A stretch of DNA of 64,000 nt from positions 69,190,870 to 69,254,869 of the forward strand of contig CM022303.1 of assembly GCA_011799875.1 (NCBI GenBank). The letters run 5' to 3'. The notes under the pieces are model-generated. The model was not told the DNA's origin. It saw only the letters and a list, made by a program, of their open reading frames with translations, and ran no database searches. Source of the DNA: Thinopyrum elongatum. Taxonomy: Eukaryota > Streptophyta > Magnoliopsida > Poales > Poaceae. Below are positions 1 through 12,391 of the stretch, piece after piece. Position numbers and translations under genes: made by a program. How positions within the stretch are numbered: position 1 is the first letter of the stretch; every line of letters starts with the position of its first letter.

Positions 1-35
1 GTTTTGTCTTTCTTCTGGATGAGTTAATATAAGCT

Positions 36-900
36 ATGGACAATAACGGTAGAGACGGAGAAGAGACCATGTTCGACATCATACGCTCCCCGACCCCAGA
101 TGAGAATGAACCCGAAGATGACGGCTCGCAATATCTGAACAATTCCGGTGTGGGAGTATTAATATTTGATGAAGACGAACGAAGAGACGAAGGCCACAAC
201 AATGATGACGAAGGAAATGTTCTTCAAATAACAAAGACCGGCGAGGTATATATATATATAAGGCCTCTGGTGATCATTACATGTATTAATTGATTTATAT
301 ATATTAACGAATTGATCTTTCTTCTTTTAGCCCTCCGGATCTAGCAAATCTTCAACAACCAGGGCAGTACGAGGCCCGGCCAGAAGGTTGCAGGCTGGCA
401 TAAAGTACAACATCGATGCCATCAAAGAAAATTGCGAACCGCTTGCTCCTAAAAAGAATGCGGACAAATTTACTCGTCAATGCGGAGTTATTGTCAGGGA
501 CCAAATCCCGATCTCCCTTAAAGAATGGAATAAGCCAGCAAAGGGAGATCAAGGAGTTACTTTTGTCGACAGAAGAGCAAAAGATCTACTTTGGGAATCG
601 CTCATGGCACATTTCACCCTACCAGATCATTTGACAGATGAAGAACGGGAGAAAGTCAAGAAGAGTGCTCTTCAGAAGATGGCGATAGCATTCAACAACC
701 ACAAGAAAAGAATATGGGCCAAGTACCAAGTAGACGGAAAGAAGACTCCAGCATTCAAGGGAACACTAGAGAAGGCAAAAGATCACTGGGATGCTTTCGT
801 GCAGTTCAAGGAATCGGAAGAAGCTAAGGTACAGTCAAGAATAAACAAGATTCATGCCGCGAAAAAAAAGTGGCACCATACTCTGGGGCCAGGTGGCTAC
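36..900 (+). pseudogene. CACTA-A second gene, 5' part (Transposase_24/Ptta En/Spm domain)
   Basis: This is the 5' half of a CACTA-borne protein of the Transposase_24 (Ptta/En/Spm) family, a probable DNA-binding or accessory transposition factor. Exon 1 (36-245) encodes an acidic Asp/Glu-rich leader of 70 codons. A GT..AG intron follows (246-330), then exon 2 opens in frame at 331. Exon 2 encodes the family core, including VDRRAKDLLWESLMAHFTLP and a Lys-rich helical stretch. The frame runs to Tyr at 898-900 and then meets TAG at 901-903, which is the altered target duplication of CACTA-B. The same frame resumes at 20696 as Q-V-G-R-P-K-W. An exon upstream of position 36 cannot be excluded. Confidence 0.8.
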
Positions 901-903
901 TAG
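901..903. repeat. Left target-site duplication of CACTA-B (TAG, from CAG)
   Basis: The three bases before the CACTA-B left end read TAG, while the three after its right end (20696-20698) read CAG. Removing the element and one copy restores an open frame across the junction (Tyr-Gln-Val-Gly-Arg-Pro-Lys-Trp), so the original triplet was CAG. The left copy has taken a C-to-T change that makes a stop. Confidence 0.85.
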
Positions 904-1135
904 CACAAGTAGAAAAAGGCCCATTTGTCCCAGTTCCAGAGGCCCATTTGTCCCGGTTCTGGAACCGGGACTAAAGGGTCGGGACTAAAGCCCAACACCA
1001 TTAGTCTCGGTTCGCTTACGAGACGGGACATATGTGGCTCCACGTGGCCACTGCGGCGAGCCTAGGCAGGAGGGCCTTTAGTCCCGGTTGGTAACACCAA
1101 CCGGGACCAAAGAGCATCCACGCGTCAGCAGCTCA
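904..1135. repeat. CACTA-B 3' (left) terminal and subterminal repeats
   Basis: The terminal CACAAGTAGAAAAAGG is followed by direct and inverted copies of the GTCCCGGTT / AACCGGGAC motif at about 940-990 and 1075-1110. This is the known layout of CACTA subterminal repeats, which bind the element's transposition proteins. The fourth base of the terminus is A rather than T. Confidence 0.8.
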
Positions 1136-1478
1136 GGAGCTGGGGTTTTTGTTTTTTTTTAAAGGGGGAGGGGGGTTGGGGGTTTTTTAGGGTTAATTTA
1201 GGGGTTTCATATATTGTGTTAGCTAGCTAATAGAGAGAAGTGTCCTCTCTTATCTCCGTGCTTGGTCAACGCTATGTACTATACGTATAGAGAGGGCTCG
1301 ACATGCTAGCTAGTAAGCAAATGAAGGAAACCATTAAGTACACAAGATCGTCATGAACATATACAGAGAGAAGTGATCGACCTCCTCCTTCTTCGAGAGA
1401 TTGGTCGAACAACAAGTTTTCGTATATCTATCCGACGCTACTAGCTACATATATACAATATAAGATCTCTTACAATCC
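1136..1478. other. 3' non-coding part of the CACTA-B second gene
   Basis: This stretch lies between the stop codon of the minus-strand Ulp1-type gene (1479-1481) and the tail repeats. It contains A/T-rich and G-rich low-complexity sequence near 1140-1200 and no supportable ORF on either strand. It is probably 3' UTR. Confidence 0.4.
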
Positions 1479-1989
1479 CTAACATCTGATGTCAAGTTCC
1501 ACATGGTATTCTTCTGCTGGATTGATGATGTGGTCAAGAAAGAATCCCGCCAATTCCTCTTGAATTGCTTTTATGCGATCTTGTGGTAGGAGTTCATCCC
1601 GCATTTGCCAAATCTAATTTGAAGAAGGGGGTCAATACATATATATGAATGAAACTCAACACAAATGATGGTAATAAAATAAAATTATGAATATTATTGC
1701 TTACGCACTTCATATTGTTTTTCAGAGTAGCCCTGCTTAGAGGTTGTCGCGTTGTAGATGTACTCGCAAACGTAGTATCCACAAAAATTATTCCCGCCTT
1801 CCTGCCACAACCACTTTACGAGAAATAGAGTCAATCAAACTGATAATCAAGCATTATAAATGGTATTGATGAAACTAGCTAGAATCAATGGCAGATGCGC
1901 GGAACTAGCTAGTAGTACTTACTTTCGGGTGTGTAAATCGCAGCTCCCCCGGCAGTCCCGGAGCTTCTGCGGTGAACACTTTCCAAACC
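1479..1989 (-). pseudogene. CACTA-B second gene: C-terminal exons of Ulp1-like (C48) protease
   Basis: Three minus-strand exons with GT..AG borders can be read: 1989-1923 (V-W-K-V-F...THPK), 1813-1705 (with NNFCGYYVCEY) and 1613-1479 (ending ...EYHVELDIRC, stop). NxCGYYVCE is the catalytic-cysteine motif of the Ulp1/SENP-like C48 domain found in many CACTA second genes. The exon order and intron text match CACTA-A at 23128-23623. The upstream exon (11422-11690) lies beyond Copia-1, which sits in the intron between them. The catalytic His/Asp exon is missing, so the protease would be inactive. Confidence 0.8.
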
Positions 1990-2005
1990 CTGCGAGACAA
2001 AGAAA

Positions 2006-2010
2006 ATAAT
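2006..2010. repeat. Copia-1 target-site duplication, left (ATAAT)
   Basis: The five bases ATAAT precede the LTR at 2011 and recur at 11354-11358 directly after the other LTR. This fixes both ends of Copia-1. Confidence 0.9.
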
Positions 2011-4020
2011 TGTAGGGTAACGCAGCAGAAAACAAAAATTTTCCGACCTACGCACCAGCCCAGGACCACTATGGAGACTGCATACAAGGTTTGATCATTT
2101 TCGTTACCGACCCGTAGCGCAGCGAAAGTAGAGTCGATGACGATCGGTGGTGCAGATCCCCGCAGCTAGGATTTACAACCTCCCAACCGCGAGGATGTAT
2201 ACCCTCGTCTTCCCTTCGGACAGCCCTCCGGGAGGCAGTCGAACAGTCCCCCGGACGGTGTCGCGGACAGCCCTTCGGGAGGACCTTCGAAACTCGAACG
2301 GTCACTCGGACAGCCCTTCGGGAGGACTCACAGAACTCGGACCGTCACTTGGACAGCCCTTCGGGAGGCACTCACGAACAGCCCCTCGGGCACTAAGATC
2401 GAAACTACGACCTCTCTACAGAGTTGCACACATACGGTGTCAACTATCCGGCAGGGCTTCGCCGTCCAGAACTAGTTCCACCGGAACCCAGACAGCCTTT
2501 CGGCTCTACGAAACTCTTTTCGTGGGAGGGAGAGAGAAGCCAGATCATTGCATGGCACTTGTATGTGAGAAGGAGTGAGTCTTTAGGCAGCCCCCTCCAC
2601 CCCTATTTATAGGCCAAGCCCAAGGGTGGCTTCTCCAAGAAGCCAAGGGGAAAAATACCAAAGGACCCTCAAGGTGGCTTCTCCAAGAAGCCACCCAAAA
2701 AGCACTTTCACTATTCACGACGACATTTTTCAGCGTCCGTTCAAACTGAAAATATTTATGTGGGCTTAGAACATTTCCAGTACCCACTAAAATAATTTTC
2801 AACGCGTTCTGGAACAATTCCAGTTTAGTGATTTCATCTGCGAAAAGCATCTGAAGCGGTTCCGGCAGCCCCGGAACATTTCCGGTTTTTCTTCCAGAAA
2901 ATTCCCAGAAGTTTCCAGAATGATTCTGGCATCCTCCAGGAATTATCAGGCATGTGCCGAAACCATTTTGACTTAATGGTATCCCCTGAAACAACTTTTC
3001 AGTTTCACCGGAACTCATCCGGTGACCTCTCTCTGCGGAACTTTTCCGCTGTCCGAAACTTTTTCGGTGATTTTCTCTCAGACTCCCTGTCTAGTATTCA
3101 GCAGATAGATGACCCTTAAGCGTGTGACCCTATAGGTTCGGTGAAGTATAGACATGACCTGGAACCCCTTCCGATCAATGATCAACATCGGAGCCGTGGA
3201 CACCCATATTGACCCCTATACCCACACGAATGAATATTCGAGTGAACCTCCAGTTGCCGTGTGCTATTCCTGTTGCTTCGCGATATGTTACAAATACCCG
3301 AGGTGAGACATGTTGGCATTCCCGTGGATCAACAACTTGTCCACTATGCTAGTTACCTCGTTACCGGTATTGTTCTCTTTTCTCGTTACCGTGTTCCAGC
3401 ATCCCCGTGATCAAATCACAAAGTGTCTGGCCAGACGATGATGGATACCGTAACACCGAGAGGGCCCAGAGATATCTCTCCATCGTCGGAGGAGCAAATC
3501 CCAATCTTGAGCTATCAAGTTACTTGACATACTTTCCCATGAACCCGTAAGCCGCCGTAATAGCCATCCAGTTACGGATGACGTTTAACAAACCCCAAAG
3601 TTCATGAATCAAGCATGAAGAAACTCGATACTCTCATGGTCTGAGGAATCATGCAAACATTAACCATCTCTGTGTTATTAACCATAAACTTGTGACGAAT
3701 GTATCTCATAGCATAACATCAATTCGGGTTGATTCAACACAAATGTTCTGCTAACATTGTGCCCTCAAAGTTGCTGGCATAGACATGCCCATGATCAGGA
3801 AAACAGAACCATCATGCAACACTTGAGCTAGTCTTAGAGGCTAGACTAGGAATACATTTTACCGTTTATTATTCCACACATGCATATGAGTCTTCCTCTG
3901 AGCCTCGTTTTATTTGCAGACTCGAGAACCATAGCAGTTATAGCATGGAACATAAACCTAATTATGAACACGGAGATAAATAATAACATTTATTATTGCC
4001 TCTAGGGCATATCTCCTACA
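2011..4020 (-). repeat. Copia-1 3' LTR
   Basis: This is a 2010-bp LTR with TG..CA ends (on the + strand it opens TGTAGGGTAACGC and closes ATATCTCCTACA). On the minus strand it carries a TATA box, CCTATAAATAGGGG, at about 2600-2613. It also has several copies of a GGACAGCCCTTCGGGAGG motif between 2218 and 2375. ORFs visible here recur in all four LTRs of the window and overlap antisense ORFs, so they are not treated as genes. Confidence 0.9.
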
Positions 4021-7000
4021 GACTCCCACTTGCACTAGAGTTAATAATCTAGTTAATGCTAATGCACTTTACACTTGTGGCACACCGGTGTAAATATGCT
4101 TCGCTTGTGGTATAGCCTGATGTCCAACGAATCTGACGACTTCAGATCTGTGTGTATCTTTGCATATCCTCACGTTTTCACGCTTTCACAAAATTCGTAT
4201 TTTGTGTGGACTTGGCTTGGTATGTATGCGAATCACAGGTCGAACCTGGATTCCTCAGACTGAGTTATGGAGCAACTACTTGCAGTAGTGTCCCATTGAC
4301 AAAAGCCATCTTGGAACCATACTAAGTTCATGAATGAACTATATGATTCAACATCTTCTTTGTCGCTTTAAAAGCGGCAACATACTTCGCCCCTGTTATA
4401 GAATTCGCCACAGTAACTTGTTTGGAACAATTTCCAACTACTGTGCCACCATATTGTGTGTTGCACAAAACCCTCAATTTAAATCGAAAATCGCTTGGAG
4501 CATGGATGAAGACTGTATCGATGTAACCTTTTACAACGAACTCTTCATGATCTCCGCTTGCGAGAAAACATGCCATCAGTGCTACTATAGTACTCAATGA
4601 CCCTTTTTCACTGTTGTCCCATGATCAGTACTTTTGATCACTTTGGTATCTATACTCGCAACAACTTTGGGAGTATTGGACATATCTGGTTGTTTTACAT
4701 ACCATGGAATACATGATTAATCCAAACACAAGAGTGTGTGGAATCTCCATCATGTATTTTGCTCATCAGTGTTTTGGGACACCGAGTCATGCAAAACCTC
4801 TTTCCATGTGACTTCGGCAAGAATCACTCCTTGACGTTTTTAATGCTAAAAGGTTTTAGCATTTTGTCAATATGTATCTTTGCTAAGCCCCATTAGGTAA
4901 ATCTATCTCCATAGATTATCATGCCTAATATAAAGGCTTTTTAGCCCAAGCACTTCATCGAAAAACTATTTTCAAACGAAGTCCTAATTCGTGTCAAGAA
5001 ATTTATTTCCAATTACCAATGTGTCAAGCACACAAGGTTTTTAGAAATATTATTATGCTCCCACTTACTTTCTTGAATTACAAGTATCTTCGTTACCCAT
5101 TGATGAAGTCAAACCCCTTTGACCATTTCATCAAAACACGAAGATTCCGACTCCATTTTGCTCTCTTCTGTCCATCGCTGGAACTCTGAAGTTTGCATAC
5201 CTACTAGCATCCTCTGGATCGACAAATTACTTTGGACTGTATCACATACAAGTCCTAGGTTTTATTTCCATCAGATGGAAATCCTTTTGTCATCCATGTT
5301 TCATATCTTATGATTGAAATATGTATTAATTGCTAGTTCAACCCGAACCGACTTTAAGCATCGCTATGGTGAGACAATCTCATCGTAGTCAACTCTTTGA
5401 ACTTGTTATTGCAACAAGTCGAGCTTTATGGATAAAACATTTTTATCCGTATCAGTTTTAAGTTCCATAAATATTCGTTAGACTCTAAGTCTTCCGAAAG
5501 GTGTATCAAGGTTTTAATCTTGAATCACTTATGTGGAAACTAACTCAGGTTGCATTGGCATTTAGCCAATCCTGGAGTCAGGGCCCATCAACGCTTCCTT
5601 GTGTATCGTAGGTATATTGTTGTCTAACAACAATATCTCGTTTGCGCACCTGAGAGGTTTGCACGAGCCTTGCCTACGTGGTTCAGCTGCAAGTTCGACC
5701 GAAGTCCATACATTTTATTGTAGAGACTTTCGTATCAGTCGCAGTAGGAAACTCTGGAATTACTTCCAAGGTCTCTTTCTTTTGACCTGATGACGGAGAT
5801 ACTGGTTATCTCGTCGAGTTGCATTATTCTCCCACTCACCTTTTTGAAAGAACCATTTTCTTCAAAAAGCATACCGTTCTTTGTGGCAAACCTATTTGCC
5901 TCGGTATAGTGAGGGAGGAATACCCAATGACTTGGGATAACCTACAAAGTAGCACTTGTCTGATTTGGAATAGGTTTGTAACCTTTTACACAAGCCCCAT
6001 ATTCCAAATGTTAAGAAAAGATATAACATGGTTGGGCGTACCATACCATGGTGTCATTTCAACAGACCTGATGGAGCTCTTTTCAGTGTAAAAGCCATAC
6101 TCTCTAAAGCATCACTTTAAAAAGGGATAATGGCAAATTTATTTATGTCATCTTTGATCTTACCATGTCATAAATGGTTCGATTACATCTTCACGGACTT
6201 TCCACTCACAGTGGTGTTCCGGGAGGTGTAAGTTATGAAACTCTTTTCACAACTCATCAGACATTCGCTAAACTTGTAACTCAATTTTTTTTTTTCTGCA
6301 ATCGAATTGTAGAAACATAATTTTCTTGTTACAATAACTTCTACTTCATATTTGAAAACCTTTCGAATGATTTCAAAAGATCCAGACTTACGTCTCATCA
6401 AGTAAATATCCATATATCTACTTGAGTCATTTCTGAAGATAGATAAATCCACTACTTGCAACAACATTTATTGAACTACACACATCAAAATGTATGATCA
6501 CCAATAAGTTTGTTGCTCATTCCTTATGGCCTGTGAACGGTATTTCAGTCACTTCACTTTTCGGAGGAAAGTTGCAAGTGTCAGATGATTCAAAATCAAA
6601 TGACTTCAAAATCCATCATAATGGAATTTTCCATGCGGGTTTCTCCAATGTGACCAAATGCAGTGCCACACTTGTGTGGTATTCTTTTAGTCTTACGACA
6701 TTTAGCGTCAGTGTTATGGATGTATCATATTACCATCAATATTCATAACATACGTCCCATCGAGGATGGAAGTATGGCCCTCATGTTATTCATAATACTG
6801 AACAACAATTGTTCTTTTATGAACAACCCTTTTGCAACAAACATTTTGCAATGGGCTAGAGTGTATGAAACTCTAAAATGAATTATGAAAGTAAATCTAG
6901 AGGTAATATATTAATATCATTATTCATAACATACATCTCATTCTCAATGAAAGTATGGCCCTTATGTTATTCATAACTTCGAACATCAAAAGTTCTCTTA

Positions 7001-9340
7001 TGAACAACCTTCTTGCAAGATACCTTATGCAATGGGCTAGAGTTTGTGAAACTCCAAACGAATTATAAAAATAAATACAGACGGTAATACACCGATGGAA
7101 GGTATAGTAACATTTACTATGTTCCCTGTGTATACCTAAACCTCATTTCTGGCTAGTCTTTTAGGCCATAGTAGTTCTTACATCGAATTGCAACAGAATG
7201 CAATCGAGCGGGTATCTTTGTGATTGTCTCACAATACCCAAGAATTAGTGATTAACATGCTTTAACCATAATTCCCAAGAACTATATCTTTTACCAGCCT
7301 TCTATACATCAAAAACTTGTATGACATTCATACATGAGCTGGATATTCCAGTCTTCTTTCTTTTTGCCTTTATACTTCTAACAGTTTAACTTTCAATATT
7401 TCTCCTACTCTCAGAAGAAGCATCCAACTTAAGAGTGGCGTTAGCCCCGGACTTCCTAGGCGTGAAAGTTTCACTAACACCCTTCGGACACTTCCATTCT
7501 CTTTAAGTTGTTTGTTTTATTCACCTTTCATCATATGACAGGCGTTCTACTGGATCCCTCTCTTATTAGTCTAATGCATAGTAAACTCCTTTACTAATAG
7601 TTTGCAAACAAACATTGCTTTGGATATCTCATATCTTTTAGCCTTTGTCTGTCTCTGAAAATGATTTTCAGATTTCCATGAATATCACATAACTATCCAA
7701 ACTTTCGAAGTTCGGGTCTCATGGAAGCAAATGTATTGCACTTGACTGAAACGGAATTCTAGCTTTTGGATCGAAGGACGAGAGTCACATGATCCATAGC
7801 ATAAGCGAAAGAATACCGAAAGTATGCGATAGGACAAAGTCCTTCTCGGCACTCTTGAGGACAATCCTCACATTACGTTACCAACCGTAAAGTTTTAACC
7901 AGATATTTAACAGCTATTCAATTTTAACAGGGAAGGTGGAAATGCGAGCCATAATTCTACAACTATTATGCAAATCACACTTTAGACAGTGTTCAAAATT
8001 AATTGCACTGAGAATTAAAAGAATTAATTCTACAGTGCGCTCCCACTCAAATCAATATCTCTCATAATTGATTTTTAGTGATCCAAGATCCGCATATCAA
8101 TTCAACGCCATTGACGGGTTCATCACTGATGACGTGAATTTCAATCGGTAGGCCAACTTGCCAATCATATCTCTATGTGACTCTTGTCCATCTTTCGATG
8201 CGTGTGTTCCGAGCTCAGGACTGTCCTGCCTGAACGTCAAGACAACCAAGTGATCACGCAGTGAGGTCTGACCTTCACCCGCCTTACACCTCTCTAATCG
8301 TTCGTGCTCATGTGTACATGGCGCACCCCGAAAAGATACGTGTTGTAGACGGTGCTACACTTGGGAGAACACTAACTACTTGATATTTTTGTGAGAGATC
8401 ACCCTAATAAAAGCGACTACCGCGCAATCAAGAAGGGTGCATCATAAGGGATAAACATCTCAGGCAATTCATAATAGCATGATATGGTATAGCCCTTTCT
8501 GACGGAGAAGTCTTGTATTTCTTCGTCTTTGGCATTCGCGTCGGTGTTCACCTTTGCGAAGATTGCCACCACCTTGTCGATGCACTAGATAATATTGCTA
8601 TCTCTATAGCTAATAAAATAAGTGCATTACACAAGTTTGACACGCAGGTCATTTAAAGTGCAATCATATGGCTCCAGCCATCATGCCGAATCATGACACG
8701 CAGGTCATGTTAATTAATTTACATGATATAGACATCTCATACATAATCAAATTATTATGAGCACTGCTATACCACATCATATGCACATGCAAACCCTCCT
8801 GCAAAACCAAGTTAGACGCCTCTAATCGGTTCATGCAAAAACTGGTTTTTCGTGGCTTCTAAGGTTTCGAAACAAACCGAAGCTACCAACGTCCATCATC
8901 AAGTATGATAATTCAAGTTGCTAGATTAACTTTCCAGGGTGTATGAAAACCGAGATAATAAAATCTCGAGCCCCATACTAAACTTCGTCATACGCATGAC
9001 CCCCGTGCAGATCATATCTGCATTGCCCTTTCGTTTGTGAAATTTCATCTTTCTTTTTAACTACGGTGGAATTCAATGGACTGTTAGCACTTCGTTGATC
9101 AATCAGGATCGCGGATTGCCAGAACATTGAAACTCCACCATGCTGTTATCAAGATCAGAAATATGCAAATTCGAGGGAAGCAACAAGAACCTCGGGTAAC
9201 AGATTTCATCTGCTACCCGCACAAATAATTTTCAGTAATAGAACTCATCTACTACCTAATTATATTGTGCAACACCCATACATCTCCATGTATTCTAGAT
9301 CGCAAACTGCATCTACGCATAGCACGGCTCATGATGCCAC
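4021..9340 (-). other. Interior of Copia-1, coding capacity lost
   Basis: This 5.3-kb interior is A/T-rich and broken by many stops in all frames. It is collinear with the interior of Copia-2 (35504-40819), including shared stop positions around 4328-4597 and 5819-6091. Apart from the RNase H remnant I cannot name any domain. No gag zinc knuckle, integrase or reverse-transcriptase motif could be seen. Confidence 0.75.
4328..4597 (-). pseudogene. Decayed Copia RNase H fragment of Copia-1
   Basis: This minus-strand 89-codon fragment has the spacing of the Copia RNase H C-terminal part: an F-x-x-x-P-x-D-F segment, then Y-G-G-T-V-V, then K-Q-V-T-V-A-N-S-I-T-G-A-K-Y, which corresponds to the conserved K-Q-x-T-V-A-x-S-T-x-E-A-E-Y. 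The Glu of E-A-E-Y is replaced, so activity is not expected. The matching ORF in Copia-2 (35811-36080) has the same ends, so the break predates the split of the two copies. Confidence 0.65.
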
Positions 9341-11353
9341 TGTTAGGGTAACGCAGCAGAAAACAAAAATTTTCTGACCTACGCACCAGCCCAGGACCAC
9401 TATGGAGACTGCATACAAGGTTTGATCATTTTCGTTACCGACTCGTAGCGCAGCGGAAGTAGAGTCGATGACGATCGGCGGTGCAGATCCCCGCAGCTAG
9501 GATTTACAACCTCCCAACCGCGAGGATGTACTCCCTCATCTGCCCCTCGGACAGCCCTCCGGGAGGCGGTCGAACAGTCCCCCGGACGGTGTCGCGGACA
9601 GCCCTTCGGGAGGACCTTCGAAACTCGGACGGTCACTCGGACAGCCCTTCGGGAGGACTCACAGAACTCGGACCGTCACTTGGACAGCCCTTCGGGAGGC
9701 ACTCTCAAACAGCCCCTCGGGCACTAAGATCGAAACTACGACCTCTCTACAGAGTTGCACACATACGGTGTCAACTATCCGGTAGGGCTTCGCCGTCCAG
9801 AACTAGTTCCCACCGGAACCCAGACAGCCTTTCGGCTCTACGAAACTCTTTTCGTGGGAGGGAGAGAGAAGCCAGATCATTGCATGGCACTTGTATGTGA
9901 GAAGGAGTGAGTCTTTAGGCAGCCCCCTCCACCCCTATTTATAGGCCAAGCCCAAGGGTGGCTTCTCCAAGAAGCCAAGGGGAAAAATACCAAAGGACCC
10001 TCAAGGTGGCTTCTCCAAGAAGCCACCCAAAAAGCACTTTCACTATTCATGACGACATTTTTCAGCGTCCTTTCGAACTGAAAATATTTATGTGGGCTTA
10101 GAACATTTCCAGTACCCACTAAAATAATTTTCAACGTGTTCTGGAACAATTCCAGATTAGCGATTTTCATCTGCGAAAAGCATCTGAAGTGGTTCCGGCA
10201 GCTCCGGAACATTTCCGGTTTTTCTTCCAGAAAATTCCCAGAAGTTTCCAGAATGATTCTGGCACCCTCCAAGAATTATCGGGCATGTGCCAAAACCAAT
10301 TTGACTTTATGGTATCCTCTGAAACAACTTTTCAGTTTCACCGGAACTCATCCGGTGACCTCTCTCTGCGGAACTTTTCCGCTGTCCGAAACTTTTTCGG
10401 TGATTTTCTCTCAGACTCCCTGTCTAGTATTCAGCAGATAGATGACCCTTAAGCGTGTGACCCTATAGGTTCGGTGAAGTATAGACATGACACGGAACCC
10501 CTTCCGATCAATGATCAACATCGGAGCCGTGGACACCCATATTGACCCCTATACCCACACGAATGAATATTCGAGTGAACCTCCAGTTGCCGTGTGCTAT
10601 TCCTGTTGCTTCGCGATATGTTACAAATACCCGAGGTGAGACATGTTGGCATTCCCGTGGATCAACAACTTGTCCACTATGCTAGTTACCTCGTTACCGG
10701 TATTGTTCTCTTTTCTCGTTACCGTGTTCCGGCATCCCCGTGATCAAATCACAAAGTGTCTTGCCAGACGATGATGGATACCGTAACACCGAGAGGGCCC
10801 AGAGATATCTCTCCATCGTCGGAGGAGCAAATCCCAATCTTGAGCTATCAAGTTACTTGACATACTTTCCCATGAACCCGTAAGCCGCCGTAATAGCCAT
10901 CCAGTTACGGATGACGTTTAACAAACCCCAAAGTTCATGAATCAAGCATGAAGAAACTCGATACTCTCATGGTCTGAGGAATCATGCAAACATTAACCAT
11001 CTCTGTGTTATTAACCATAAACTTGTGACGAATGTATCTCATAGCATAACATCAATTCGGGTTGATTCAACACAAATGTTCTGCTAACATTGTGCCCTCA
11101 AAGTTGCTGGCATAGACATGCCCATGATCAGGAAAACAGAACCATCATGCAACACTTGAGCTAGTCTTAGAGGCTAGACTAGGAATACATTTTACCGTTT
11201 ATTATTCCACACATGCATATGAGTCTTCCTCTGAGCCTCGTTTTATTTGCAGACTCGAGAACCATAGCAGTTATAGCATGGAACATAAACCTAATTATGA
11301 ACACGGAGATAAATAATAACATTTATTATTGCCTCTAGGGCATATCTCCTACA
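9341..11353 (-). repeat. Copia-1 5' LTR
   Basis: This is a 2013-bp LTR collinear with 2011-4020, with scattered substitutions. Its minus-strand TATA box (CCTATAAATAGGGG) is at about 9931-9944. As the 5' LTR it would drive transcription through the interior toward lower coordinates. The target duplication ATAAT follows at 11354-11358. Confidence 0.9.
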
Positions 11354-11421
11354 ATAATTACTTGATATCAGGAAATGAACAAAGTTGCCGATATGGTGCG
11401 ATAATGATCGATTGAACTTAC

Positions 11422-11690
11422 TTCTGGAGCATTTCAGTCATGGCCGCATACTCCTTGGGATCTTTTCGTTCGCTCATCGGAGCAGTCATCACGGTCTCCT
11501 TCTTCCACCGGCATTCCGTCACCGGAGCCATCATAATCATGTCCTTCCACCTCCATTGTTCGATCACCGGAGCCTGCTTCACCCTCTCCTTCCAGACCAT
11601 CGGTGTCGTTGAGATACGAAAAGACATCACCTCAGCCGAGGATTATGTCCCCCAACAACTGTTCTGCTTCGATGTCTCGGTAGTTTCTGC
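11422..11690 (-). pseudogene. CACTA-B second gene: chimeric exon (acidic leader fused to Ulp1 segment)
   Basis: The low-coordinate end reads ...DPKEYAAMTEMLQ(K) followed by a donor at 11420-11421. Its split codon joins exactly to the exon at 1989 (K|VWKVF), matching KEPKEY...GMVDR|VWQSF in CACTA-A. The high-coordinate part, in another frame, is an acidic stretch (SYLNDTDG..., many Asp/Glu/Gly) resembling exon 1 of the CACTA-A gene. The join near 11440 therefore looks like a deletion that removed the Transposase_24, coiled-coil and protease His/Asp parts. An in-frame stop also interrupts the acidic part. Copia-1 lies in the following intron. Confidence 0.6.
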
Positions 11691-11770
11691 AAATATTACA
11701 ACATGGCAATTAATATACAAACATGACAGATGGATATATTAGTGCAAACGTAGACCTAGCTAGCTCGACA

Positions 11771-11878
11771 CTTCTACGGTTTGGGGTGGCCTCGACAATG
11801 CTTCTAGGGTTTGGGGTGGCCTAGGCAACGCTTCTAGGGTTTGGGGTGGCCTCGACAATGCTTCTAGGGTTTGGGTCG
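11771..11878. repeat. 30-bp minisatellite, 3.6 copies
   Basis: Units start at 11771, 11801, 11831 and 11861 and begin CTTCTAGGGTTTGGGGTGGC (the first has CTTCTACGG). The period is exactly 30 bp. No ORF or known family is implied. Confidence 0.85.
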
Positions 11879-11937
11879 GACCGCCTCTCTCATGAATGTC
11901 CGACGTCCGGACCGCAAGGGATTTAACAAAATGACGC

Positions 11938-12333
11938 CATTCTGGATGTGCAGAAAATGGTCCATATTTTTCCTGATCTCATCTACCCTTCTATATGTCA
12001 CGTTGTCTAGTGTCAAAGAATTCAAGAAAACCATGACTTCATCATTAGCCGGAAATGACAGGCGTATAATGGTACGAAGCTCTTCAAAGTTGTTTTGGAA
12101 CGGAGTTCCCGATAGAATAATTCGCTTTTTGGTACAAAGTTCAGCAAGAGCCTTCCGAATATCGCTATTTGGAAGGCCTTTGCTGAAATTCGTACCAAAA
12201 GGTGAATTATTCTATCAGGAACTCCGTTCAAAACAACTTGAAGAGCTTCGTAGCATCATACGCCTGTTACTTCGGGCAAATATAAAGCCATGGATTTCTC
12301 TCAATACTTTGACAGACAACGTGACATATAGAA

Positions 12334-12391
<58 letters not shown>

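Larger units (their letters stand above)
2011..11353 (-). mobile_element. Copia-1: non-autonomous Ty1/Copia LTR retrotransposon
   Basis: Two LTRs of 2010 and 2013 bp (2011-4020 and 9341-11353) flank a 5.3-kb interior, with 5-bp duplications ATAAT. The element reads on the minus strand. The LTR begins TGTAGGAGATATGCCCTAGA, the start typical of the BARE1/Angela group. A tRNA-Met-like primer site TGGCATCATGAGCC lies just inside the 9341 LTR. A purine tract AGTGGGAGTC abuts the 4020 LTR. The interior has no gag-pol ORF. Only decayed Copia RNase H remains (4328-4597), next to the 3' LTR where RNase H belongs in Copia order. It inserted into an intron of the CACTA-B second gene. Confidence 0.92.

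Noticed and set aside
2147..2578. A 143-codon ORF in the LTR, repeated as ORFs at 9481, 33607 and 40953, with antisense ORFs beside them
   Set aside because: They recur because the LTRs are repeats. Sense and antisense ORFs overlap, no domain is seen, and the real promoter (CCTATAAATAGGGG) points the other way. The apparent Ser/Arg/Pro-rich peptide comes from the GGACAGCCCTTCGGGAGG repeat.
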